64,000 bases of DNA from Symbiodinium natans (GCA_905221605.1 CAJNDS010002522.1:309799-373798); one strand, 5' to 3'; shown: positions 1 through 9,642, counted from the stretch's first letter. Notes: generated from the sequence alone by a model not told the origin. Numbers and translations: made by a program.

Positions 1-270
1 GGCATGGTCCTCCGCACCAAGGCCATGGAGGAATATGGACAGCTTCGCTGGCAATTGGGGGACCGGCGTGCCGTGACGATCAGGGATTTGCATGGCTGCG
101 TGGGCGCGGTGGCGAACCTCCATGGTCGGCACTGGGTGGCTCTGAAGGTCCTCGAGGAGGAAGTCATCTGGTATCTGGACTCCATGGAAGGGGGCCCACG
201 ACGTCTGACGCGCGGGCAGCTAGAAGACATCCTCTCGTCTCACCCCACCTATGCTGTGAGCGTCTTTTGA
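1..270 (+). CDS. Josephin-like deubiquitinase, C-terminal part of domain (5' end outside window)
   Basis: The frame is open from the left edge to TGA at 268-270, so this is a last exon or 3' fragment. Seen: GRHWVALKVLEEEVIWYLDS followed by a leucine-rich helix and a final YAVSVF. This matches the second half of the Josephin domain of ataxin-3-type cysteine proteases: the catalytic His before Trp, then a W-x-L-(N/D)-S strand with the third catalytic residue, and a closing strand ending in hydrophobic-F. The catalytic Cys would lie upstream, outside the window. Family members cleave ubiquitin chains. The acidic catalytic residue is Asp where ataxin-3 has Asn. The assignment is by motif only; another papain-fold protease is possible. 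Confidence 0.55.
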   Translation, partial: GMVLRTKAMEEYGQLRWQLGDRRAVTIRDLHGCVGAVANLHGRHWVALKVLEEEVIWYLDSMEGGPRRLTRGQLEDILSSHPTYAVSVF

Positions 271-479
271 AGGAGCTCGCCGGCACAGACCGAGCCCTGG
301 ACAGCCCAGCTCATAGCACACAAGTATTCGAGCATTTCCCGTTAGAAAACGAAGAGAGCGGGTTCCACATGGCATGCCCATTGCCCCACATGAAAGCGTC
401 ACGATTTAAGAACACACCCCTGCCTGTGACATATTGATCCGCCGCGCCTGGCATGTCGATCCACCACGCCTCCTAGTCC
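271..479. other. Unassigned 3' flank
   Basis: Sequence after the Josephin-like stop. I see no exon, no repeat and no poly(A) signal I would defend. Confidence 0.3.
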
Positions 480-1337
480 TTCAAGCTCACCCCGAACTCG
501 AGAAAGCCCTGAAAGGCACCGATTTTCGCTTTTCAGTCTTCGCAAACCCTGAAGTACGGCCAAAACATGAGATTTTCCCTAGATTGGCGGTCTCAACGCC
601 AAAACCTAAAACAAAATCGTCAAGTTTAGCGATCTGTGACCATTTTGTGCCTTCACAAACCCTGAATTAGGGCCAAAGCATAGGGATTTTCGCTAGTTTG
701 GCGGCGTTGGAAACCCCCAAAATGGATCATTTAGCCATTTTGGGCTGTCACAAACCGTGACTTATGGCCAAAACATATTCCCTAGTTTGGCAGCCTTAAA
801 TGGTTAGTTTTTGTGATTTTTGACCATTCTGTGCCTTTACAAACCCTGAATTAAGGCCAAAAACATAGGAATTTTCCTTTTGGCGGCCTTGAAAACCACC
901 AAAATGGCCAATTTTTGTGATTTCTGAACTCTGAATTCAGGCCAAGACATAGTTGACATAGAGATTTTCCTAGTTTGGCGGCCTTGGAAACAACCAAACT
1001 TTTTATGCCTTCGCAAAACCTGAATTAAGGCCAAAGCATAGGGTTATTTCCCTAATTTGGCGGGCTTGGAAACCTTCAAAAATAGCAGTTTTTTGTGTTT
1101 TTTTTTTTTTTTTTACCATTTTGGGTTTTCACAAGGCCAGAATTAAGGCCAAAACCTAGGGGTTTTTCGCTAGTCTGGCAGCCATGGAAACACACCCATT
1201 TCTGGTGGCCTTGGACACACACAAAAGTTGCAAATTTCAGTGATTTTTTTTGCCAAAAAAGCCGCCAGCTGTTTTTCGAAGGCTTGAAAAAAGAGCGAAA
1301 AGCCGGTGTTTTTCTGCAAAAAGCAAAACGAGAAACT
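480..1337. repeat. Degenerate tandem satellite, unit about 80-120 bp
   Basis: A sentence of the form 'cacaaaccctgaattaggg', 'ccaaaacatagggatttt', 'ccctagtttggcggccttgg', 'gtgatttttgaccattttg' recurs about seven times, with the ctgaa(t/g) landmark near 549, 662, 745, 845, 941, 1018 and 1137. Spacing varies from about 77 to 119 bp, so copies have diverged and lost segments. This is the only long AT-richer block in the left part of the window. Short open frames inside it are not coding. Confidence 0.75.
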
Positions 1338-1382
1338 CGGTCAAAACCCGGTCAAAACCCGGTCAAAACCCGGTCAAAACTC
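1338..1382. repeat. 11-bp tandem repeat, four copies
   Basis: The unit cggtcaaaacc is repeated four times head to tail at the junction between the satellite and the first telomere-like array. Confidence 0.85.
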
Positions 1383-1404
1383 CGGACCCAAACCCTATAC
1401 AATT

Positions 1405-1612
1405 TCTATAAACCCTAAACCCGAAACCCTAAACCCTAACCCCTAAACCCCTAAACCCCTAAACCCCTAAACCCCTAAACCCCTAAACCCTAACCCCTAA
1501 ACCCTAAACCCTAAACCCTAAACCCTAAACCCTAAACCCTAAGCCCGAAACCCTAAACCCTAAACCCCAAACCCTAAACCCTAAACCCTAAACCCTAAAC
1601 CCAGGTTATCAC
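1405..1612. repeat. Telomere-like array, CCCTAAA orientation
   Basis: About 28 units of CCCTAAA with CCCCTAAA (8-bp) variants near 1437-1490. First of dozens of arrays in the window; only the larger or odd ones are listed separately. More C-strand array follows at 1786-1960, 2072-2180 and 2280-2340. Confidence 0.95.
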
Positions 1613-1984
1613 CTGATTTAGGGTTGACTTATGCCTACCCCTTATCCTTCGAGCGCTTGTTTGGACACCCTGCTAACACTTTCCGGGAAGCCTCCCCGGG
1701 TTCAGGGTTTGAGGGTTTTTCTGGAGCAAGGGTTTGCGGTTTAAGACTTTTGGTGCTTTCAGGCTCCTTAAACCCTGAACCCCAAACCCCAAACCCTAAA
1801 CCCTAAACTCTAAACCCTAAACCCCGAACCCCAAACCCTACACCCTAAACCCTGAACCCTAAACCCTAAACCCTAAACCCTAAACCCTAAACCCTAAACC
1901 CCAAACCCTACACCCTACACTCTAAACCCTAAACCCTGAATCCTAAACCCTAAACCCTTTGGGCGTTTTTGGGGTTTGAGGGGT

Positions 1985-2077
1985 CGTGCAACCTCCAGGC
2001 TCCTGGCGGTGGTGGCTCTGCTATGCCTGGGCGCCTTCATGCCCCTGGGATGGCCAGTCCCCAAAGCTTCCGAAAGG
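1985..2077 (+). CDS. Putative exon, hydrophobic segment
   Basis: Open frame between two CCCTAAA arrays reads SRLLAVVALLCLGAFMPLG then WPVPKASER. The basic start, about 15 hydrophobic residues and a polar end resemble a signal peptide or a single membrane helix. Splice sites are not obvious. Family unknown. Confidence 0.4.
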
Positions 2078-2195
2078 AACCCTAAACCCTAAACCCTAAA
2101 CCCTAAACCCTAAACCCTAAACCCTAAACCCTAAACCCTAAACCCGAAACCCTAAACGCTAAACCCTAAACCCTCGGATACCTTATTGGGGTCCT

Positions 2196-2266
2196 TATTG
2201 TAAGGGAATCCTTCTATTTGGGGGTCAATGTTTGGGTCCCCCATTCTCGTAGACCCCCAAACCCCC
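2196..2266 (+). repeat. Dispersed repeat family H, copy 1
   Basis: The segment starting ggggtccttattg and ending agacccccaaa matches the reverse complement of 40450-40527 over about 75 bp, at roughly three bases in four by eye. Nothing coding is seen in it. Confidence 0.55.
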
Positions 2267-2340
2267 CAAATCCTAGACCCGAAACCCTAAACCCTAAACC
2301 CTAAACCCTAAACCCTAAACCCTAAACCCTAAATCCTAAC

Positions 2341-2616
2341 CCCCCCCCCCCCCCCCCCCAGGATGCACAACCGCTGACTCCGACACCCCAAGCCCTCTGA
2401 AGCTGCAAACCTTCCGAAGCCCTAATCACTCTAAAGCCGAAGCCCTAAACCTTATCAACCTATCAACCCGAAACCTTATAAACCTACAAGCCCTAAATCT
2501 TCTAAACCTACAAGCCCTAAATCTTATAAACCTATCAACCCGAAACCTAAACCCTAAACCTAAACCCCAAACCCCAAAGCCTAACAAAAAAAACCCAAGA
2601 CTTCCTGGTGCTTCAG
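2341..2616. other. C-run and degraded telomere-like spacer
   Basis: An uninterrupted run of about 19 C at 2341-2359 is followed by loosely telomere-like text with repeated 'aaaccta(c/t)aa'. I see no coding island. Confidence 0.4.
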
Positions 2617-2688
2617 GCGGAATGGAGGTGCGGATCTCTAGGACCATCCCTACTACTCTGGCTATGAGTGGTGACAACCTTGCTTCGG
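2617..2688 (+). CDS. Putative exon, unassigned
   Basis: Begins after GCTTCAG. The frame reads MEVRISRTIPTTLAMSGDNL and runs into TTTAGGG repeat. Codon pattern and AG-start suggest an exon; the strand-turn-strand look recalls a ubiquitin-like start, but that is a guess. Confidence 0.38.
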
Positions 2689-2939
2689 GTTTAGGGTTTG
2701 TGGTTTAGGGTTTAGGGTTTAGGGTTTAGGGTTTAGGGTTTAGGGTTCAGGCCCCAAGCTCTTTTCCGTTGCAATGGGGCCTTCTGGCTGATCCCAAACC
2801 TTGCTGTGCGGTTTTCTAAGGAGGTTCGACCGCAACAGGCTTGTTCGATGAGGTGACCAACAATACCCCTCATGCAGCAAACTCGCACGCTGACAAGGAT
2901 CCCAGCCGATAGAACGTGTCAAGCCTCGGGATTGGGGTT

Positions 2940-3085
2940 CTTGGAGGTTCATGGTACTTATAACCCAGTTAGAACTATACGTATAGCCCAAGTCTAGCCA
3001 TAATTGGGCACTTAGAGGGCTTACAAGTGGGTTATACGTACAGTTATAATTGGTCTATAAGTGCCATGGACCATGAACCTCCAAG
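2940..3085. mobile_element. MITE family G, copy 1 (146 bp)
   Basis: Perfect 15-bp terminal inverted repeats CTTGGAGGTTCATGG and CCATGAACCTCCAAG, with a weaker inner inverted match (acttataaccc / gtctataagtg). No coding capacity. Two more copies lie at 34358-34478 and 62566-62793. The 5' neighbour (2693-2939) holds G-strand telomere repeat and no exon I can support. Confidence 0.88.
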
Positions 3086-3087
3086 TA

Positions 3088-3248
3088 TGCTGAGAGCTTG
3101 GTGGCAGTTGGCTGGCAAACACATTGGCCTTTTGGTGCGGCATGTGGTGACAACATTCTGCGAGATCGCAGCTGCAGGTGGTTCGTTCCTCTATACAAGG
3201 ACCAGTGTGCCAGTTGACCATGCTGTCAACGAAGCTGAAGGGGAACCC
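3088..3248 (+). CDS. Putative exon, unassigned
   Basis: Directly after the MITE, an open frame contains LRAWWQLAGKHIGLLVRHVV and AAAGGSFLYTRTSVPVDHAV. Length and composition look coding. An internal GCAG-GTGG could be a splice junction. No family recognised. Confidence 0.38.
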
Positions 3249-3251
3249 TAA

Positions 3252-3960
3252 ACTCAAAACCCTCACCCCTAACCCCTAGACCATAACTCCTGAACCAAAA
3301 GCCACTGAACCCTTGAATCCTCCACCCCGAAGGCCCCCCCAAAGCCAGCAGATGGAGGTTCAGGGTGCCTGCCAGTGCCCTTTGATGCCACTTTGAAGCC
3401 CCCTCAAGTACCCGAACACGGCCATAAGTGGGTACATAGGCACAGCTTTACAGGCGTAGTGAGCACCCTAGACCCCAAACCCTAAATCCGAACATGGTGA
3501 GTATATCTGGGCCATGAGCTTCCAAGCAGATGAAAACCCCTAAGCCCTAAACCCCTAGAAACTCTCTCAGGGCTGGTTTCGTTTACATGTACGCAAGAGT
3601 TCAACTGCGTGCAGGGCCAGCCTCCCAAATAAGATGGGTTCAGGGTTTAGGGTTTAAAGGGTTTGTAGGGTTTGTAGGGTTTAAAGGGTTTAAAGGGTTT
3701 AAAGGGTTTAAAAAGCATTTAAAAGGGTTTACAGGGTTTAGAGGGTTTACGGGGTTTAGAGGGTTTACAGGGTTCAAAGGTTTACAGGGTTCACAGGGTG
3801 TAAAGGGTTCGCAGGGCGTAAAAAGGGTTCAAAGGGTTTAGGGTGCAGAGGGTTAAGGGCTTGAGTGTACACGGTTCGAAGGGCTTCCGGTTCATGGGGT
3901 TTATGCTTCAAAGTGCTTGAAGGCTTTAGAGGGCTTGAAGGGTTCCGGGTAGGTTACCAG
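3252..3960. repeat. Decayed telomere-like region
   Basis: Degraded CCCTAAA text with what may be a worn relative of MITE family G (a ggaggttcag start near 3352 and a ccatgagcttccaag end near 3512). From 3640 to 3850 the unit changes to (AAAGGGTTT)n and (GGGTTTACA)n, an unusual 9-mer register. No supported exon. Confidence 0.5.
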
Positions 3961-4012
3961 CCCCGACAGCCGCGAAGCCGAACACCAGACATACCTGGAC
4001 GGCGTCCTTTCG
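3961..4012 (+). CDS. Putative exon, unassigned
   Basis: After TTACCAG the frame reads PDSREAEHQTYLDGVLS before TTTCGGG. Short, polar, good codon pattern. Assigned only as coding-like. Confidence 0.4.
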
Positions 4013-4065
4013 GGTTTTGGGTGCAGGACTTAGGGCCTGAGCCCTCTCGAGCCCTAGAAAAAGCC

Positions 4066-4210
4066 TTGAAAGCCCTAAACCCTCGAAACCCTAAACCCTC
4101 GAAACTCGAAACCCTAAACCCTAAACCCTAAACCCTAAACCCTAAACCCTAAACCCTAAACCCTAAACCCTAAACCCTAAACCCTAAACCCTAAACCCTA
4201 AACCCTAAAC
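4066..4210. repeat. Telomere-like array, CCCTAAA orientation
   Basis: Near-perfect CCCTAAA, about 18 units, ending directly at a coding island. Confidence 0.95.
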
Positions 4211-4238
4211 TCCAGCCGAGGTTCCAATCGCCCCTCAG

Positions 4239-4314
4239 CTGCAAGACGATCACCGCCAAGCTCTCGCAAGCGGCGTCGTCCCTGGGCGTGGATCCGATCC
4301 TCGGGAGCCACGAG
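4239..4314 (+). CDS. Putative exon, unassigned
   Basis: Follows CCCCTCAG. The frame reads CKTITAKLSQAASSLGVDPI then LGSHEG. CCCTAAA lies on its 5' side and TTTAGGG on its 3' side, the arrangement typical of islands in this window. Family unknown. Confidence 0.5.
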
Positions 4315-4317
4315 GGC

Positions 4318-4535
4318 TCAGGGTTTAGGGTTTAGGGTTTAGGGTTTAGGGTTTAGGGTTTAGGGTTTAGGGTTAGGGTTTGGGGTTTAGGGTTTAGGGT
4401 TTAGGGTTTAGGGTTAGGGTTTAGGGTTTAGGGTTTAGGGTTTAGGGTTTGGGGTTTGGGGTTTAGGGTTTAGGGTTTAGGGTTTAGGGTTTAGGGGTTT
4501 GGGGTTTGGGGTTTGGGGTTTGGGGTTTGGGGTTG
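4318..4535. repeat. Telomere-like array, TTTAGGG changing to TTTGGGG
   Basis: G-strand orientation after an exon; the last 40 bp change from TTTAGGG to TTTGGGG. The spacer 4536-4660 that follows holds no frame I trust. Confidence 0.93.
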
Positions 4536-4921
4536 AGCTCCCAAAAGCAGGGTTTGGGGGTTCAGGGTTGAGGGTGCGTCGCTCCATGTACGGGGCACAA
4601 AAGTAAGTTCGGGAGAAGCGCGCTAGGCAGTCGTACCAAAGCAGCTTGGTCTGGGTGAAAGAACCCTAACCCCTAAACCCTAAACCCTACCCTAAACCCT
4701 AAACCCTAAGCCCTAAGCCCTAAACCCTAAACCCTAAAACATAAACCCTAAACCCTAAACCCTAAACCCTAAGCCCTAAACCCTAAACCCTAAACCCTAA
4801 ACCCTAAACCCAAAACCCAAAACCCTAAACCCTAAACCCTATACTAAACCCTAAACCCTAACCCTAAATCCTAAACCCTGAAGCACCAACACCCCCCCCT
4901 AAACCCTGAAGTTCCCTGTAG

Positions 4922-4990
4922 TGGAGGAGCCCAGCCGCTGAGATCACTGGGAGCCTTCCTCTTCCTCCATCCGACGCGGGTCTGAAGGCA
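4922..4990 (+). CDS. Putative exon, unassigned
   Basis: Begins after CCTGTAG. The frame reads WRSPAAEITGSLPLPPSDAG then LKAS. Flanked 5' by CCCTAAA (4665-4890) and 3' by TTTAGGG. Confidence 0.42.
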
Positions 4991-5154
4991 TCGGGGGTTG
5001 CAGGGGTTTAGGGTTTGGGGTTTAGGGTTTCAGGTTTAGGGTTTAGGGCTTGGGGTTTACAGTAGGATTCAGGGTGTGGGGTTTGGGGTTTCAGGCTGAT
5101 GCAAATAAGTGGCCAAACCACTGCAAGTGAGGTTGTCATGAGTGCTAGGACCCA

Positions 5155-5240
5155 GCGTAGGCCCTCATTCCTTTCTTTTGGGGTTTCGGTTCCCTTACTA
5201 GCCCCCTTTAATCCAAAAAGGGCACCCTTTCCATTCCTAA
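5155..5240 (+). mobile_element. Family A introner-like element, truncated copy
   Basis: The order cagcgtaggccctcattcc, ggggtttcggttccctta, ccaaaaagggcaccctttcc matches the first intron of the F-box-like gene (6702-6797) almost step by step. The 3' terminal repeat is replaced by CCCTAAA array. Confidence 0.65.
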
Positions 5241-5412
5241 ACCCTAAACCCTAAACCCTAAACCCTAAACCCCAAACCCCAAACCCCAAACCCCAAACCC
5301 CAAACCCCAAACCCCAAACCCCAAACCCCAAACCCCAAACCCCAAACCCCAAACCCCAAACCCCAAACCCCAAACCCTAAACCCTAAACCCTACACCCTA
5401 AACCCTAAACCA
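5241..5412. repeat. Telomere-like array with a CCCCAAA block
   Basis: Starts as CCCTAAA, becomes about 16 uniform CCCCAAA units (5266-5374), then returns to CCCTAAA. The block is homogeneous, so it spread as a unit rather than by independent point changes. Confidence 0.92.
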
Positions 5413-5519
5413 TCGATTTCGAAGTCGAGCTTCGGCTCTAATAGTAGCAGCAGAACACTCAGGTCACCCGGAAATCTGGGAATGCAAGCACCGCGATGTT
5501 TGTGGATGGTCCCGGCAAC
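5413..5519 (+). CDS. Putative exon, serine-rich
   Basis: Open frame SISKSSFGSNSSSRTLRSPG then NLGMQAPRCLWMVPAT between CCCTAAA and TTTAGGG arrays. No splice signal is clear; composition is the only support. Confidence 0.33.
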
Positions 5520-5606
5520 CGTTTAGGGGTTTAGGGGTTTAGGGGTCTAGGGGTTTAGGGGTTTAGGGGTTTAGGGGTTTAAGGTTTAGGGTTTAGGGTT
5601 TAGGGT

Positions 5607-5735
5607 TTAGGGGCGTTGAGGATACTGCCCAGTGGAGTATTCTGCACACATCGTTGAAATCCAGCTCGTCCGGTCTGGGGGTCAAAGCGCCTCTGCTCTT
5701 TTGATCGCTGGATGGGCCCCATCTGCAGTCGAAGT
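5607..5735. other. Unique island, orientation unclear
   Basis: Open on plus (EDTAQWSILHTSLKSSSSGL) and, more protein-like, on minus (DELDFNDVCRILHWAVSS). It lies between TTTAGGG and CCCTAAA, the reverse of the usual exon flanks, so it may be mid-intron sequence or a fragment of a minus-strand gene. Confidence 0.3.
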
Positions 5736-5815
5736 ACCCTAAACCCTAATCCGTAAACCCTAAACCCTAACCCCTAAACCCTAACCCCTAAACCCGAAAC
5801 CCTAAACCCTAAACG

Positions 5816-6242
5816 GCTGCTGTTCACGTTCGTTGTGACATATACTCTTTGCCTTTCTCTAGCCAAGTCGCCAGGGTTTCATGAATGACAGCTGCAAGCA
5901 CACATCAATGGCTCACGACGGTTGTAAGAATTCACGTTTGCAGCATATAGCATATCGAACTGAGATGGGGGCGTTCATCTGCCAACAAACAGTGATCGTT
6001 TTGAATAGGACACCCCCCCCATGCATGACTTAGCCTATCTTATATCATCAGCATTGCCCAGTTAGAGATGCGTCTGATCCCAGTGCTATCCAACGATCAT
6101 CAGCGCACCGGCATTGGCAAGACACAAGGGTCGCCGGGGAACAGATGGCTGGCAGCTTGAGCGGCCTCCTGACTCGGGGCCTCTTAGGGGTACTTGGAAA
6201 CTTTTTTTTTTAAATTCCTAAGAAACAGCGGAAAGGCTATGA
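5816..6242. other. Non-repetitive upstream flank of the F-box-like gene
   Basis: Free of telomere-like repeat. It may hold the 5' exon, promoter or first intron of the next gene: a T-run and pyrimidines at 6202-6218 precede GCTAG at 6247-6251, a reasonable 3' splice site. No exon is recognisable here. Confidence 0.35.
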
Positions 6243-6251
6243 TTGTTGCTA

Positions 6252-8908
6252 GGGTTCCAAGTTCAGCAAGAAGGCCTCGCAGAGCAGATCTTGGACTTCA
6301 TCTACCTTGACCTTCGCAGCTTGACTCGGTTTTCAGCCACCTCGAAGGAGCTTCGAAGGCACTGCGCCGAGGAGCTGCGCTTGCGCTGGCGGAGGGTGCT
6401 GCACATCGACCTCACTGCTGAGGTAGAAGTGGATGTGCCCCAAGACGTCACGGCGAATGTGTTAGAAGTCACCATCTCACGTGGCGTGGCAGATCGCTGC
6501 AACTTGCTGGGGCAGCTCCTCCAGCGTTGCACGAACTTGCAGCACATACACTTGCAGCTGGTTCCGGATCCAGGGTGGCTCCTGGTAGATCGGGCCCAAA
6601 GCATGGACGACGATGAGCTGCTGGAATTTCTGGAGGCCGCAGAGGTGTCCCAGGGGGACAGCGTTGCGTTGCTCTATGCCAAGCTGTGGCTCGGATGCCC
6701 AGTAGTAGCCTTATTCCCTTTTTGGGGGGTTTAGGTTCCCTTATAAACCCCTTTAAGCAAAAAAGGGCACCCTTTTTAAGCCTTGGTTACTGGGCAGCCT
6801 AGGTGGAGAAGGTGTGATCATGGGCGCAGAGGGCTTGATCACCTCGATGGTTGCCTCCACTCGATACTCTCTGCCCTGCGTGAGGATTCCTGGTGTCCAG
6901 ACTTCTGCAGCGTGTCCATTTTCGGGCTGCTCGAATCGGTGCATCTTGGAGACCACCTCGAGATGTGGCTGTTTAGGTTGCGCCACCCTGCAGGGAGACG
7001 TGGCTTGATGAGGGGCACACACATGCATCTCGTCTTTATGAACGAGGATGGTGTTTCGTCTGCGGCCCAATGGCGCAAGGCGCAGGCCTTCTCAGGCTCG
7101 ATGTACGTGGGTCGCCCTGACCGGGTCGCGAATTGGGCGTTCGCCTACGCGCTTCCGGATTTGAGGGTGCAAGCCCGAGCAAGTCCTTTTGTCAGCTACT
7201 ACAATGCAGGCGGCGAGGAGGACTCGGGCTCATTCGAATGTTCTGTCCAGGTTCCTGGTATCTTCACCCTCTTTGCACGTTTTGCTGGCGTCGGGTTTGC
7301 GTACAGATTTCTCCAAAGCAACCCTGAGCACGGACAGAGTATGGCTTGGGAGGGAGCTCGTGTCTTTTACGGAGACGTTACTGAAGCTTGGTAGCCCGGT
7401 GGTACCCTTTAAGCCCTTTTGTTGTTTTAGGCTCCCTTTTAAAGTAACCAGCCCCCATGGTTGTGGTTAGCCTCCTGCCAAGGAAGACATACCTCGCATA
7501 AGGGAGCTTGCCGGCGGCTTGGAAGGGCAGGAGGACGAGGAGAGCGAGGTTGCCAGCGACTTCTCGGATTTCAACGAGGATCCTAGGTAGGATAAGGGGG
7601 ACCCTTAAATGGGAACCTCTTCTTAACCCCTCTTCTGGCTCTCTTAAACAGGGACCTTATTCAGAGGGTCTATATCCCCAAGGGTCCCCCTAATCCTCTC
7701 CCCTGGAGGAGGAGCTTGCCGCGCGTGATCTGGGAGTCCGTGCTTCCTTGGGCTGTGGGCATGGCATCGCGACTCCTCGTTTCTTCTTGCCTGACTTTGC
7801 AGCTTGGTAGCCCAGAGAGGTACCCTTTACACCCTTTTTTTGGTTATGGGTTCCCTTATAAAATGACCCGCCCAAAAAGGTTGCCCTTATTGTAATATGG
7901 TTCCTGGGCTACCAAGGCAGGCAATGACGGTGAGGCGCAGCAGGCAGTTCGAAACTCTGAGTTGGCTCCTATATCCCCCTTGGGAAGTATTTATAGTTTT
8001 GTTTATATAAAACGCAAGAGGATATGAAAATAGTGTTGTTATTGAGGTTCCAAAGGGGAGTATAGGCTCATCTCTCCCCAGCGCAACCCGGTCTTGCAGC
8101 GCAGACGTGGAAGGAGCTGGCTGGTATCGCAGTCGGCCAACCTGATATCAAGTGGCTTGGACGCGTCGTTTTTGGGCCATGGTGTGAGTCAGCCTCGCGT
8201 CGCTATTGGAACGACTTCCGGATCATCCATGCTGGAGAAGTGACCAACTTGCGGGACACGGGACACCAGATGCGTTTTGGAGAGAAGTGCATGAAGTATG
8301 GGAGCATTGATATATGCATCCGAGCGCTGAGCCAATGGCCCGAAGGTCAGCAAGTTGGTTATCATGGTGTTTTGGACCTGTTCATGGAGGCCAGGTGTGT
8401 GAGATCGTTCAATCACTACTGGCCCAAGCTTGCGTATTTTCTTGAAGCTCAACATTACGCAAAGTGGGTGCAGCCTCACACCAGCGTTTGCCGGCAACAT
8501 GCTGCAAATTCCCTTTTGGCCCGCTTTTCCAGCCTGGACATCAGAGATGCTGGCGTTGCGGAAGTGATCCGCAAGTGCCGCGAGGTGCTGTTGGCAGAGC
8601 CTACCGTCACAGGCGGCATTCACTCGGCCCTGGCCGGCACCCTGACAGTATGGGAGGACTTGTTCGGGCGTTTCAGCAACCGCGGGAGGGAAGGCCTTCA
8701 GGCGTATGACTGGATGCTGAGGCATGGGCCCGTGATATCTGATGAGGGCCGTGCTGGAAGAAGGGAAGCCATCGTCTTGCGTCAGCACTGGGATCGTTCT
8801 GGTGGCTTTGGCGGTGGCAGTGAAGACGAGTCGTTGGCAGCTTTCGTGCGCAGATGTGAAGCCATGAATGCGTTCACCCCTGAAGGCCTGCGTGAGCTCA
8901 GGGCCTGA
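6252..8908 (+). CDS. F-box-like protein, split gene with TIR-element introns
   Basis: Coding order: 6252-6701, 6798-7382, 7483-7578, 7709-7798, 7917 to about 7958, and about 8105 to TGA at 8906-8908. Exon 1 begins with an F-box-like helix pair (LAEQILDFIYLDLRSLTRFS then ATSKELRRHC), the fold that binds SKP1 in ubiquitin ligases. The middle is acidic; the large last exon is helical, repeat-like, and unassigned. All joins keep frame if introns are GT-AG (first), GA-AG (7383-7482, 7579-7708) and GC-AG (7799-7916). GT at the obvious GTAGCC sites would put stops into the next exons. No ATG is seen, so a 5' exon is probably missing. The last-but-one junction is unresolved. Naming rests on the F-box-like start only. 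Confidence 0.6.
6702..6797 (+). mobile_element. Family A introner-like element forming intron 1
   Basis: 96-bp GT-AG intron. The ends TGCCCAGTA and TACTGGGCA are inverted. The inner text (ttattccctttttgg, ttaggttcccttataaa, aaagggcaccctttt) is shared with the introns at 7383 and 7799 and with loose copies at 5155, 41693 and 63169. Confidence 0.78.
7383..7482 (+). mobile_element. Family A introner-like element forming intron 2, 4-bp target duplication
   Basis: GAAG precedes CTTGGTAGCCC and GAAG follows CCAAG. Removing the element plus one GAAG restores frame (...GDVT-EDIPRIREL...). The intron is then GA-AG. Confidence 0.75.
7579..7708 (+). mobile_element. Family B introner-like element forming intron 3
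   Basis: Inverted ends GGATAAGGGGGACCCTT and AAGGGTCCCCCTAATCC. Its middle (gggaacctcttcttaaccc, ctcttctggctctcttaaac) recurs at 47866-47975. Frame is kept if read as GA-AG. Confidence 0.75.
7799..7916 (+). mobile_element. Family A introner-like element forming intron 4, 4-bp target duplication
   Basis: Perfect 13-bp inverted ends CTTGGTAGCCCAG / CTGGGCTACCAAG, flanked by GCAG on both sides. Removing the element and one GCAG gives ...FLPDF-AGNDGEAQ... in frame as a GC-AG intron. This is the cleanest insertion footprint in the window. Confidence 0.85.
7964..8069 (+). mobile_element. Family C introner-like element in intron 5
   Basis: Inverted ends built on CCTATATCCCCCTTGGGAA and TTCCAAAGGGGAGTATAGG. 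AT-rich middle. Exact splice sites are open: an AG at 8103-8104 keeps frame with a GA start at 7959, and an AG at 8080-8081 keeps frame with a GA start further upstream. Confidence 0.7.
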
Positions 8909-9150
8909 AGTTGGATGTGCCGGCACGAAAAGGGATCAGGTGAACGTCGGGATATGGTTCAAGTTAGCAAGGACACGCTGAGTCACTGAGGGCCCCCACA
9001 GCACTTTGCTACGCTTTTGAGACCAGAGCCCGTCAGTGTGGACATCCAAACGCTTTCCAGAAAGGCCCTCAATTCAGAGCAAGCCCTAGCCAGGCGCTTG
9101 GGACATTTAATTTTTTCCCTTCTTGGGTTTACGAGGATCATACTCAGGAG
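8909..9150. other. 3' flank of the F-box-like gene
   Basis: Non-repetitive, no exon seen. Ends in a T/C-rich stretch before a 100-bp CCCTAAA array (9152-9262). Confidence 0.35.
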
Positions 9151-9299
9151 ACCCTAAACCCTAAACCCTAAACCCTAAACCCTAAACCCTAAACCCTAAA
9201 CCCTAAACCCTAAACCCTAAACCCTAAACCCTGAACCCTGAACCCTAAACCCTAAACCCTAAACTCTAAACAGGGCGACCCTCCATGCTGCCGCTTCAG

Positions 9300-9374
9300 G
9301 CGCCGCCCGCCTGGTCGCTGCGTGGGAAGGACCCCTGCGTGCCAGTTCTCGGGCAGCAGGCTGGCGCGGGGACG
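9300..9374 (+). CDS. Putative exon, unassigned
   Basis: Begins after CCGCTTCAG; the frame reads APPAWSLRGKDPCVPVLGQQ then AGAGT. It runs into a long G-tract (9376-9437). CCCTAAA lies upstream. Confidence 0.48.
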
Positions 9375-9438
9375 GGGGGGGGTGTGTGGGGGGGGGGGGG
9401 GGGGTGGGGGGGGGGGGGTTGTGGGGGGGGGGGGGGGC
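9375..9438. repeat. Poly-G tract
   Basis: Nearly pure G broken by single T. Similar tracts sit at 10219-10239, 10396-10412, 18880-18918, 51103-style loci such as 50982-51001, and C-runs at 18470-18525 and 47397-47420, usually at edges of telomere-like arrays. Confidence 0.9.
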
Positions 9439-9510
9439 ACTTAAACCCTAAACCCTAAACCCTAAACCCTAAACCCTAAACCCTAAACCCTAAACCCTAA
9501 ATAACCCGCG

Positions 9511-9545
9511 AAACCAGCCAGTTTAGGTATAGGGTGCCTCATTCC
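9511..9545 (+). repeat. Arm of a long-range inverted repeat
   Basis: 35 bp starting aaaccagccagtttaggtat. Its reverse complement occurs at 18367-18401 with one mismatch, on the other side of the DIRS-like element. Confidence 0.85.
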
Positions 9546-9576
9546 TTCATTCCCTCTTAAGAACCAGCCAGTTCAG

Positions 9577-9642
9577 GTGGCCGTGGGGGCGCGGCCGCCT
9601 TTCCAGTACGTCCCCAGTGCCATGGAAGCTCGCCTTGCTTGA
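9577..9642 (+). CDS. Putative last exon, unassigned
   Basis: After CAGTTCAG the frame reads VAVGARPPFQYVPSAMEARL then A and TGA. CCCTAAA lies upstream (9440-9500) and TTTAGGG directly after the stop. Confidence 0.48.
   Translation: MAVGARPPFQYVPSAMEARLA

Noticed and set aside
728-750. Match to part of the dinoflagellate spliced leader (tagccattttgg)
   Set aside because: Only about 12 bases agree, the flanks differ, and related words (gaccattttg, accattctg) recur through the satellite at 480-1337, so it is part of that repeat.
8189-8926. 245-codon minus-strand frame
   Set aside because: It is the complement of the last exon of the F-box-like gene, which has better composition, splice context and continuity on plus.
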